Part shown: piece after piece, positions 1-6,059 of the stretch
Layout of the letters: every line of letters starts with the position of its first letter
Numbering within the stretch: the first letter of the stretch is position 1
Source: Methanobacteriota archaeon
GTDB taxonomy: Archaea; Methanobacteriota; Methanobacteria; Methanobacteriales; Methanobacteriaceae
Assembly: GCA_023436175.1 (NCBI GenBank)
Contig: JAEZKE010000090.1
Span: forward strand, 1 to 10,709
DNA length: 10,709 nt
Direction of reading: 5' to 3'
The notes under the pieces: model-generated
Databases searched by the model: none
Seen by the model: the letters and a program-made list of their open reading frames with translations, nothing else
What the model was told of the DNA's origin: nothing
Program-made: the position numbers and the translations under genes

Positions 1-39
1 TTTTCCTTTGTTGAATTTAAAAAGGTCTTTAAATGCCAT
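1..39 (-). CDS. 5' end of a minus-strand gene cut by the window edge; possibly ArsA/GET3-like ATPase
   Basis: Reading the complement from position 39, an ATG opens 13 codons (MAFKDLFKFNKGK) that run off the left edge without a stop. The start is supported by a perfect GGAGG on the minus strand (46-50) six bases upstream, and by a plausible TATA-like box farther up. From memory, methanobacterial ArsA/GET3-type ATPases begin with a very similar sequence just before their deviant Walker A motif, but no nucleotide-binding motif lies inside the window. That a gene starts here is well supported; the product is a guess resting on recall of the N-terminus. It is divergent from the small gene at 310-675. 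Confidence 0.6.
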   Translation of the reverse strand, partial: MAFKDLFKFNKGK

Positions 40-309
40 TTTAATCCTCCATAACTATATTGATAAATCAGTAAAAAAACTAGATTTTATTATAGTTACA
101 TTATGTTCTTTTTATATTTAACCTCTCCCAAAATAATTTTTTTGTAACCTCAAAACTTGCAATTTTGAAAAGTTAATTAAGTGAGTAGCACTTTGAGAGG
201 GGGCCATATTTCTTTTAATTTATAAGGCAAATAATAAATATTTTGCTTATCATACATAAGAAAATACGTAAAATTGATAAATATTTATGTAGTTTAAATG
301 GAGGATAAT
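40..309. promoter_or_regulatory. Divergent intergenic region with candidate promoters for both flanking genes
   Basis: This AT-rich spacer separates two divergent genes, so it must carry both promoters. On the minus strand, GTTAAATA (complement of 115-122) matches the archaeal box TTTAWATA at seven of eight positions and follows a purine-rich stretch, which would place transcription start near 92 and give a leader of about 50 nt. On the plus strand, TTTATAAG at 219-226 is the best candidate, with a leader of about 60 nt; it is a weaker match. A G-rich patch (GAGAGGGGG, about 195-203) lies between them. No other gene or repeat was seen here. Confidence 0.35.
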
Positions 310-675
310 ATGGCAGGACAGGAAAAACCATTAACAATTCAATTTCTTATACCAGATTTTGAAGTGGGAGTAATTGATGAACCACTGCGTGGTGAAGAAG
401 AAGAGTATGAAGGTGCAATGGAAGATATGAACCGGTATCTCATTGGACAGCCGCAAAAACTGGATTTTGATAAAGTCCAGAAAGAGTTTAATGATCGATT
501 ATTTGAAGTTTTAAGTCTTTTATCTGAATCAAAAACAGTGCCAGCTGATTTTCAAATAGACAAAGTAACTTTTTCGGTTGGTGTAAATTTAGATGGAAAA
601 GTATCTATTTTTGGATCCAGCGGGATATCTGTGGGATCTGAAACTGGAATACAAGTTACTTTAGCGCGTAAATAA
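310..675 (+). CDS. Small Pepco/Trypco-like domain protein, function unknown
   Basis: The product is 121 residues with no signal peptide or membrane segment, so probably cytosolic. An ATG at 298 is in frame, but the GGAGG at 300-304 sits inside that extension and five bases before the ATG at 310, so 310 is the likely start. The N-terminal part is strand-like and then strongly acidic (EEEEYE); residues about 48-72 look helical; the last 40 residues are a Gly/Ser/Val-rich beta region (TFSVGVNLDGKVSIFG, then GIQVTLARK). That C-terminal pattern resembles the Pepco and Trypco1 peptidase-co-occurring domains, which are linked to NTPase/peptidase effectors in conflict or stress systems. No peptidase or effector gene is adjacent. 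The family assignment is by eye and uncertain; that the gene is real is well supported. Confidence 0.75.
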   Translation: MAGQEKPLTIQFLIPDFEVGVIDEPLRGEEEEYEGAMEDMNRYLIGQPQKLDFDKVQKEFNDRLFEVLSLLSESKTVPADFQIDKVTFSVGVNLDGKVSIFGSSGISVGSETGIQVTLARK

Positions 676-1039
676 CTTGTTCGTTCATTAAATTTTTAAT
701 GGCGTTATTCTGTTTTAAGAGATAGGACGAAACTTAAGCCTAAAAGAGTCCCTGAAGAACCTATTCGTCACAGAAGAATAAGCATTAAAAAGACCAGAAG
801 ATAGAATGATTATCCCAAAATAATTTAAGTCTTCATTTTACCCTAAAGACATATATCATTCTTTCTCTAATCTATAAACATAATTTTATCTACTAAAAGA
901 ACATCTTAATTGTACAGAATTTACAAAATGTTTTTATAGAAAAAATATTAGATAGATAACATCAAACTGTCTATAAAATTTATTTTTGAGAGTTTAACTA
1001 AATTAGATAAATTCAAATATGAAATTTATATTCTAAGCT
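676..1039. other. Gene-free AT-rich stretch with weak inverted repeats
   Basis: No convincing ORF was found in these 364 bases. A short inverted repeat, CATTAAA/TTTAATG (686-701), lies just after the preceding stop codon and may mark its transcript end. A larger bulged foldback pairs 799-810 with 855-866 (eight contiguous pairs AGAATGAT/ATCATTCT, one mismatch, three more pairs) and encloses GTCTT/AAGAC (829-833 with 846-850). It could be an untranslated RNA structure or chance in AT-rich DNA. The right end must hold the tRNA promoter. Confidence 0.3.
1012..1019 (+). promoter_or_regulatory. Candidate TATA box of the tRNA-Leu gene
   Basis: TTCAAATA matches the archaeal consensus TTTAWATA at six of eight positions. 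It is centred about 24 bases before the first base of the mature tRNA, the distance expected if transcription starts at or just before the tRNA. The match is weak and the flanks are AT-rich, so it is tentative. Confidence 0.3.
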
Positions 1040-1122
<83 letters not shown>

Positions 1123-1140
1123 TACTACTTTTAAACAATG

Positions 1141-2124
1141 TCAGTACCAAACTTGCAGGACAAAAAAACAAGGCTGCAGGCCCAAATAATCAAGTTTCAC
1201 CTGATCTAAAGGCATCCCCTTTGGAACACCAATTATATAACCATCAAAACTATCTTTTGAATCTCCTTTTGTTAAAATATGAAACCATAAAACAGCTTTT
1301 GTATCATTACTCATAACTTCTGCTATTTTATCATTTACCAGTATTGGTCCACTACTAAATTTCTTATTGCAGTCCGTTTGAGCATCTGCCCTATCAATAC
1401 CCCATCTTGCAGAATCAGTTACATGTACTGGATCAGTGACTACATAAAAGTCCGTTGAATTTAAATCTCTCCCTGTAACATTGAAATGATGACAAGCCCA
1501 TTTTGAACCTTTTATTTTTGTATCATGCAGATTATGATTACTATGTGGGCAAACTTCCCCTTCCAATTCCAGTTCATTAGATTCAGGACTTCTACATCCT
1601 TTAATTTTAATTAGAGCAGATATATGCATAAAATCACACAAAACTGTCCTGTTTGCAACTGCAACTTCTGATGCACTTTCTGGAACTGTATTGTCCATCA
1701 CCTTTATCGGATTTAATGAAGAATTTAGAGGGTAAATTACCATACTGGAATTCACACCATACGGAAAAACATTTCCATACATAAGCTGATTATAATTGTC
1801 CTTAAGTTTTAAAATTTTTACGAGTGAAAGCGTACTGGGAACAGTTCGGCATGCTTCTTTTTTTGCAAGTCCCGGAACAATATCATTACCATGATAATAT
1901 TCCCAGTTATCAGGAGATCCAGAGGATTTTATGAGCATATCAGCTGCATTTGTAGCTGTTCTTTCAAGTGAAAGTCTTGATGAATAATCCTGAGCTTTAT
2001 AACTTACTGCATCCATTGCATCTGCCGAAATACCAAGTATAACTGCAATTATAATGAGGGCCAGCATAACATCGAGCGAAAATATCTGTGCTTTGTTATC
2101 TTTTTTAAAACCTATTTTTTTCAT
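1141..2124 (-). CDS. Pilin-like secreted/anchored protein with class III signal peptide and Cys/His motifs
   Basis: The product has 327 residues. A basic N-terminus (MKKIGFKKDNKA) is followed by QIFSLDVMLALIIIAVILGI, matching an archaeal class III, type IV pilin-like signal that a prepilin peptidase (EppA type) would cut between A12 and Q13, keeping the hydrophobic helix (about 14-33) as an assembly or anchor segment. The motif SSGSPDNWE (67-75), followed by VPGLA (83-87), is typical of this archaeal pseudopilin class as I remember it. The ectodomain carries seven cysteines, including C177, C192-P-H and C211-H-H, plus several N-x-S/T sequons. It is the second gene of an operon: eight bases after the upstream stop, with GTGATT just before its ATG. 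It probably acts outside the membrane; partner and role are unknown. It ends 18 bases from tRNA-Leu. Confidence 0.85.
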   Translation of the reverse strand: MKKIGFKKDNKAQIFSLDVMLALIIIAVILGISADAMDAVSYKAQDYSSRLSLERTATNAADMLIKSSGSPDNWEYYHGNDIVPGLAKKEACRTVPSTLSLVKILKLKDNYNQLMYGNVFPYGVNSSMVIYPLNSSLNPIKVMDNTVPESASEVAVANRTVLCDFMHISALIKIKGCRSPESNELELEGEVCPHSNHNLHDTKIKGSKWACHHFNVTGRDLNSTDFYVVTDPVHVTDSARWGIDRADAQTDCNKKFSSGPILVNDKIAEVMSNDTKAVLWFHILTKGDSKDSFDGYIIGVPKGMPLDQVKLDYLGLQPCFFVLQVWY

Positions 2125-2132
2125 TTAATCAC

Positions 2133-3107
2133 TTAATACATTGGTAAACCGTATTTTTGCCTATGGCCATTATCTAAAAATAATTTCAGGTAATTAGAAC
2201 TATTTGAATAATAAACAATCCCCTTTCCAGAATAAACATAATCATCGAATATTACATGCTCACTTGAGCATGGAGCAAACATTAATGTTGAGTTAGAAGA
2301 ACTAGAAGGTGCTACAAACGTCTCAAAGCCGTAATGCGGACATGTAACTTTACCTTCTAACCTGCATAAAAAACAGGACCCATCACTGCTTTCATGGAAG
2401 TATCCATTATCAATACAATTTTTAAGAACAAAATATGGAGAATTTCCATGACCAACATAGGGATCATAAGGGCACTTTTTAATGAAAAGCGAAGAAGTAG
2501 CATTTTCATAAACACCCGCATTTGTTAAATTTTTAGCCTTTAAGAGATTTGCAAGACTCGGACCGTAAAGAATCTTTGTACTTGTATTCGTTATTTCATC
2601 GTAGTTTTTACATTTTATAAAAGGCAGAGGATCTTGAATCGGATAATTTGAATCTGTAATCGAAATATTTTGACTTATATGCTCGTCATGAGCCAAATTA
2701 CCCTTCTGAACATGGGTAGTTGAATTAACTTCAATTTTAAAAGGATCTGATGAGGGATTTACAGACCATACTTTACATGTGACGTTTATATTTTCGCTAC
2801 TTTGGTATTTTTCAGATAACTGATTCATTTCTTCCTGTAAACTATTTTTAATAGTGTTCCTGCTATCTGTTAATGGAGTTCCTGTTTTAACTACATCATT
2901 TGTAATTTTTTGCAGGATTTTCTCTGTCATGATAGGGATATTAGATTCAATGTCTTTTGCAGTGTAAAATGTAACATCGGACTGTATTGCTAAGCTTTGT
3001 ATTTCGCTGCCAGTGTGAACTACATCCACAAAGACAGCTATTAAAAGAAAAACAGGAATTATAAGTAGAAGGGTTAATCCACTCATTATATATCCTTTTT
3101 GATTCAT
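2133..3107 (-). CDS. Pilin-like/pseudopilin protein with Cys-rich ectodomain
   Basis: The product has 324 residues and is the first gene of the two-gene minus-strand operon. It opens with MNQKGYIMSG and a hydrophobic segment (about 11-28), a short prepilin-like leader with likely cleavage after G5. An amphipathic, helix-prone stalk follows (about 35-105). The ectodomain has eight cysteines (111, 166, 212, 231, 245, 248, 256, 280), including CFLC (245-248) and CPH (256-258), and many N-x-S/T glycosylation sequons. The segment LEGKVTCPH parallels LEGEVCPH in the downstream partner, suggesting the two ectodomains share a fold or ligand. The start is supported by GTGA (complement of 113-116 after position 3000) five bases upstream. 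The promoter is the double-TATA element at 3182-3250, giving a leader of about 70 nt. Biological function is unknown. Confidence 0.85.
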   Translation of the reverse strand: MNQKGYIMSGLTLLLIIPVFLLIAVFVDVVHTGSEIQSLAIQSDVTFYTAKDIESNIPIMTEKILQKITNDVVKTGTPLTDSRNTIKNSLQEEMNQLSEKYQSSENINVTCKVWSVNPSSDPFKIEVNSTTHVQKGNLAHDEHISQNISITDSNYPIQDPLPFIKCKNYDEITNTSTKILYGPSLANLLKAKNLTNAGVYENATSSLFIKKCPYDPYVGHGNSPYFVLKNCIDNGYFHESSDGSCFLCRLEGKVTCPHYGFETFVAPSSSSNSTLMFAPCSSEHVIFDDYVYSGKGIVYYSNSSNYLKLFLDNGHRQKYGLPMY

Positions 3108-3181
3108 TTATGTCACTTTAAGCAGTTGAATTGAAATTATTAAAACATGCATATTCATTAAGTCAAATAGCATCCATACCA

Positions 3182-3250
3182 ATTAATACTTGTTTTTATT
3201 ACGATATATAAAACTATATAAAGTCCTTATTTTGTATAATAACACATTTA
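3182..3250 (-). promoter_or_regulatory. Double-TATA promoter of the pilin-like operon (copy A of a duplicated element)
   Basis: On the minus strand this stretch carries two perfect TTTATATA boxes (complements of 3205-3212 and 3215-3222), ten bases apart. It is about 85% identical by eye to 3641-3710, aligning over roughly 68 bases with two single-base indels. Transcription should start near 3180-3190, leaving about 70 nt of leader before the ATG at 3107. Confidence 0.65.
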
Positions 3251-3322
3251 ATTTTCAACACGTATGAGTGAACTATCCTATTCAAAATTAGCACTACTCA
3301 AACCTGAATGATGTTTGATTAT

Positions 3323-3628
3323 CTAATATCTTACTTTTCGTGGATATGATAAATCTGAAATCAATAAAACAACCAATACTAACAGGAACAATCCCATTAT
3401 AATATAATCAAGTTCATATTGTACATATATTAAAGTCAGGCCTGCCAAACTTAATGCCACTGACAATAAAATACTGATCTTATTTTTGTAATCAGGATAT
3501 CTCTGTACACCAACTACCATCAATATTAAACCAATGAAGCATAAAAGATAACTGACATTTATTTTAAATAAAATAAACACTATGAACATAGATAAACCAG
3601 ATATAATCCGTGAGAATGGCTTATCCAT
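3323..3628 (-). CDS. Small integral membrane protein, unknown function
   Basis: The product has 101 residues and is strongly hydrophobic. Segments at about 9-21, 26-41, 51-69 and 75-91 suggest three or four membrane helices, separated by a short polar loop (QRYPDYKNK, 42-50) and ended by a basic tail (YPRKVRY). I recognise no family. The start is supported by GGAG on the minus strand (3637-3640), eight bases upstream, and by the double-TATA promoter just beyond, which would give an unusually short leader. The gene lies between two near-identical promoter copies and upstream of the pilin-like operon on the same strand, so co-regulation is a reasonable inference; a structural role in the same surface apparatus is only a possibility. 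Confidence 0.7.
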   Translation of the reverse strand: MDKPFSRIISGLSMFIVFILFKINVSYLLCFIGLILMVVGVQRYPDYKNKISILLSVALSLAGLTLIYVQYELDYIIMGLFLLVLVVLLISDLSYPRKVRY

Positions 3629-3640
3629 TTATACAACTCC

Positions 3641-3710
3641 ATTAATACATATTCTTATTACAATATATAAATCTATATAAAGTACTTAATTTTGATAATA
3701 CTACATTTTA
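3641..3710 (-). promoter_or_regulatory. Double-TATA promoter of the small membrane protein gene (copy B of a duplicated element)
   Basis: Two perfect TTTATATA boxes lie on the minus strand (complements of 3664-3671 and 3674-3681). Start of transcription is expected near 3640-3650, directly ahead of the GGAG ribosome binding site. This is the second copy of the element at 3182-3250; the shared blocks include ATATATAAA and CTATATAAAGT on the plus strand. Confidence 0.65.
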
Positions 3711-3954
3711 GTTACAAATAGAACTATATCACAAAATTTAACCAGTTATTATATTATTAAACTTAAAATTAATATTATCTTAGAAAATAAAAACCAAAGA
3801 ATTTTATTGTAGTTAGCCCTTATAATTGCTAACAAATATATATAAATAGATCAAAAAGACATCTAAACTTACAGTTTTAATTATAATAATTAATTATTAT
3901 AATTAATTTAATCAGAGTTATATCAACTCACTTTGAAAACGTTGGAGGAATCAA
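3711..3954 (+). promoter_or_regulatory. Promoter and leader of the DUF35-cfbA operon, with inverted repeat and A/T palindrome
   Basis: TATATATA at 3837-3844 matches the archaeal TATA consensus at seven of eight positions and predicts transcription start near 3866. Directly upstream, GTTAGC (3812-3817) and GCTAAC (3828-3833) form a perfect six-base inverted repeat with a ten-base spacer, a reasonable operator candidate. In the presumed leader, 3877-3906 is a perfect 30-base palindrome made only of A and T. GGAGG at 3944-3948 is the ribosome binding site, six bases before the ATG at 3955. Nothing else coding was seen between the divergent genes. Confidence 0.5.
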
Positions 3955-4356
3955 ATGAAAGATATAGTAAGAGGATGGCGTCACATACCACAGAGATACA
4001 GTCTAATTGGATCAAAATGTTCACAATGCGGAACAGTTTTTTTCCCAAAAAGAGTCATATGTCCTGAATGTAGAAGAAAAGGTGAATTAGAAGACATTAA
4101 ATTCAAAGGAGAAGGAAAAATTCACACTTATTCCGTTATACATACTCCCACAGACGAATTCAAGACCATTGCCCCATATGTAGTAGCTATAATTGAACTT
4201 GAAGAAGGGGCAAAATTAACAAGCCAAATTGTTGATTGCAACCCAGAAGATGTAGAAATAGGTGATAAAGTCGAGATGGTCTTTAGAAAGATTAAAGAAG
4301 AAGGCGATGATGGAGTGATATCATATGGATACAAATTCCGACTCAAAAACTGCTAA
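3955..4356 (+). CDS. DUF35 zinc-ribbon/OB-fold acyl-CoA-associated protein
   Basis: The product has 133 residues, the usual size for the family. After an N-terminal helix (RGWRHIPQRYSLIG) comes a rubredoxin-like zinc ribbon with C22-x2-C25 and C36-x2-C39, then an OB-fold (about 50-130) with the usual GEGKIHTYSVIHT and APYVVAIIELEEG segments. In archaea such proteins bridge acetoacetyl-CoA thiolase and HMG-CoA synthase, passing the intermediate in the mevalonate pathway to archaeal lipids. The sequence looks close to that group, but neither partner enzyme is in the window, so the partner is not proven by context. The last 32 bases overlap the cfbA start, so the two genes are probably translationally coupled. 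The start has a perfect GGAGG. Confidence 0.9.
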   Translation: MKDIVRGWRHIPQRYSLIGSKCSQCGTVFFPKRVICPECRRKGELEDIKFKGEGKIHTYSVIHTPTDEFKTIAPYVVAIIELEEGAKLTSQIVDCNPEDVEIGDKVEMVFRKIKEEGDDGVISYGYKFRLKNC

Positions 4357-4777
4357 AATAGGTATTTTACTTGTAGGACATGGAAGCAGGCTGCCCTATG
4401 GAAAAGATGTAGTTAGCCAGATTGCTGAAATGTACAAAGAGAATTCCGATTATCTTGTTGAAGTAGGATTTATGAATATATCCAAACCTTCAATACCCTC
4501 TGCAATAAACAAGCTTTCAAAAGAAGGTGTAGAAAAGATAATAGTAACACCCGTCTTTTTGGCACATGGAGTCCATACAAAACAGGATATTCCACATATT
4601 CTAGGTTTAGATGATGGACATGAACATTCACATGGCCATGACCACGGCCACAGCCACGAAGAAGAGAAAGAACAAGAAGAAATTGAATTTAAAGGTGAAA
4701 TTATATACACCGAACCTCTTGGCGCTGATGTGAGACTTGTTGATATTATCAAGGACAGGGTAGCAAGTGCCCTTTAA
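4325..4777 (+). CDS. cfbA: Sirohydrochlorin nickel/cobalt chelatase, short archaeal CbiX type
   Basis: The product has 150 residues and matches the short CbiX(S)/CfbA chelatases, which work as homodimers and insert Ni(II) into sirohydrochlorin as the first dedicated step to coenzyme F430, or Co(II) for cobalamin. The metal-binding histidines are visible: H19 in LLVGHGSR and H84 in AHGVHTKQDIP. Between the core and the last strand is a loop with seven alternating histidines (H99 to H111, HEHSHGHDHGHSH) followed by a run of glutamates. Such His-rich loops are known in methanogen homologues and probably hold or deliver metal. The start overlaps the DUF35 gene and is supported by GGAGTGAT (4312-4319), five bases upstream. 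The C-terminal EPLGADVRLVDIIKDRV fits the family end. Confidence 0.95.
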   Translation: MDTNSDSKTAKIGILLVGHGSRLPYGKDVVSQIAEMYKENSDYLVEVGFMNISKPSIPSAINKLSKEGVEKIIVTPVFLAHGVHTKQDIPHILGLDDGHEHSHGHDHGHSHEEEKEQEEIEFKGEIIYTEPLGADVRLVDIIKDRVASAL

Positions 4778-4792
4778 TATTTTTTTTAAACA
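4778..4792 (+). terminator. Oligo-T terminator after cfbA
   Basis: A run of eight T (4780-4787) begins three bases after the cfbA stop. Archaeal transcription commonly ends at such oligo-T tracts without a hairpin. Because thiL starts only 42 bases after the stop, termination may be partial, with the remaining transcripts reading into thiL. Confidence 0.45.
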
Positions 4793-4819
4793 TTAATTAC
4801 AATTAAACAAGGTTAAAAA

Positions 4820-5845
4820 ATGCCCCGTAAAATTTCAGATATTGGGGAAAAAGGACTTATAAAACGGATTTTAAGTAAAACCAAAAAGTTCGACTTTAAT
4901 TCTACTTTTCTAGATAACTTTTCCTTTAAAAGCTTAAGTGATGATGCAGCACTTATCAATTTAGGAGATCAATATCTAGTTGCAACATCAGACATGCTTT
5001 TTAAATCTACTCATTTTCCAGATGATATGAGCTACAATCAGATTGGTAAAAAGTCAGTGACGGTAAATGTGAGCGATTTAGCTGCGATGGGTGCTAAACC
5101 AATAGGAATCATTATTTCCATGGGACTGCCACGAGACATGTTACTTGATGAATTTGAAGAGCTAATTGAAGGCATTCTGGATATGTGTTCAAAATATGGT
5201 ATGAAGCTCATTGGAGGAGACACAAATGAATCTCAGGAGCTTACTCTTTGCGGAACATGTTTAGGAATTGTTCAAAAAGAAAACGTTTTAATGAAATATG
5301 GAGCAAAACCCGGAGATATAATTGCTGTCACTGGCCCTGTTGGACTTGCAGCTGCCGGATTAGAGATTTTATTTAATAAAAACCAATTTCAAGATTTGAA
5401 TCCAAATTACAAAGATCACCTGTTGAAACATGCCTTAAATCCAAAAGCAAGAATAAATGAAGGAATTTTACTTGCAAAAAGTGGCCTTATAACTTCTGCA
5501 ACAGATATAACCGACGGCCTGGCAAGTGAAATTGATGAGCTCGTAAATGCAAATAATTACAGAATCGGCATGACATTAAATGAAGAAATGCTCCCCATCC
5601 CTGAAGAAATTTTGGAAGTAGCAGACAAAACAGGTAAAGATCCGCTAGAATTTGCTCTTTACTATGGTGAAGATTTTGAACTTCTTTTAACTGTTAAAAA
5701 AGAAGGTTTTGACCAAATTAAAGAAAAAATACCTCTTTACGAAATAGGAACCGTAACATCTTCTGAAAAGATAGAAATTTTGCATAAAGATGGAACAAAA
5801 AGTATAGTTAAACCACGTGGTTACGAACATCTATCCCCCAAATAG
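4820..5845 (+). CDS. thiL: Thiamine-monophosphate kinase
   Basis: The product has 341 residues, close to the usual 310-340 of ThiL. It phosphorylates thiamine monophosphate to thiamine diphosphate with ATP in the cytosol, the last step of the pathway. The PurM/ThiL-fold landmarks are all present: D41-D42 in LSDDAAL, S57-D58 with STHF (63-66), NVSDLAAMGAKP (83-94), GGDT (132-135), VTGPVGLAAAGLE (170-182), DITDGLASEID (229-239) and YYGEDFELLL (281-290). The acidic residues are the Mg-ATP and phosphate ligands in the family. The start ATG has only a weak AAGGTT ribosome site, which is odd beside the strong sites of its neighbours and may mean coupling to cfbA transcription. No separate promoter is obvious in the 42-base gap. 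Confidence 0.96.
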   Translation: MPRKISDIGEKGLIKRILSKTKKFDFNSTFLDNFSFKSLSDDAALINLGDQYLVATSDMLFKSTHFPDDMSYNQIGKKSVTVNVSDLAAMGAKPIGIIISMGLPRDMLLDEFEELIEGILDMCSKYGMKLIGGDTNESQELTLCGTCLGIVQKENVLMKYGAKPGDIIAVTGPVGLAAAGLEILFNKNQFQDLNPNYKDHLLKHALNPKARINEGILLAKSGLITSATDITDGLASEIDELVNANNYRIGMTLNEEMLPIPEEILEVADKTGKDPLEFALYYGEDFELLLTVKKEGFDQIKEKIPLYEIGTVTSSEKIEILHKDGTKSIVKPRGYEHLSPK

Positions 5846-5850
5846 ATGTT
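5826..5850 (+). terminator. Hairpin spanning the thiL stop codon
   Basis: AACATCTAT (5826-5834) pairs perfectly with ATAGATGTT (5842-5850) around a CCCCCAA loop; the TAG stop (5843-5845) lies in the 3' arm. No long T-run follows at once; TTTTT occurs at 5896-5900. It could be a 3'-end stabiliser or a terminator. Confidence 0.4.
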
Positions 5851-5972
5851 TAAAGAAATTCAATTTGCAATATTAAATTACATCATTCAATTCTATTTTT
5901 AAGGTTAATATGCTTTAATACATCACACTAAGTTACTCAATATATTCATTGTTTAATACTCATCTAATTATT

Positions 5973-5980
5973 TTTATATC
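5973..5980 (+). promoter_or_regulatory. TATA box of the radical SAM gene
   Basis: TTTATATC matches the archaeal consensus at seven of eight positions. Transcription would start near 6003, about 57 bases before the ATG at 6060. The gap of about 200 bases after thiL fits an independent promoter. Confidence 0.45.
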
Positions 5981-6059
5981 AAATTAAATATAATTATAGT
6001 ATTATATGGATATCCTGATTCTTGGTAAATAATAAATAAAAAGGTTTTGGGTGGTAATC

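Noticed and set aside
298..309. ATG at 298 as start of the Pepco-like gene
   Set aside because: The GGAGG at 300-304 would lie inside the coding region; it is ideally placed for the ATG at 310.
3110..3160. A 16-codon leader ORF (MNMHVLIISIQLLKVT) ending directly before the ATG of the first pilin-like gene
   Set aside because: It has no ribosome binding site of its own and could simply be the chance open frame between an in-frame stop and the AT-rich leader.
4128..4752. Minus-strand open frames opposite the DUF35 and cfbA genes
   Set aside because: Products are Ser/Ile/Pro-rich without any domain, and the plus-strand genes have clear motifs and ribosome sites.
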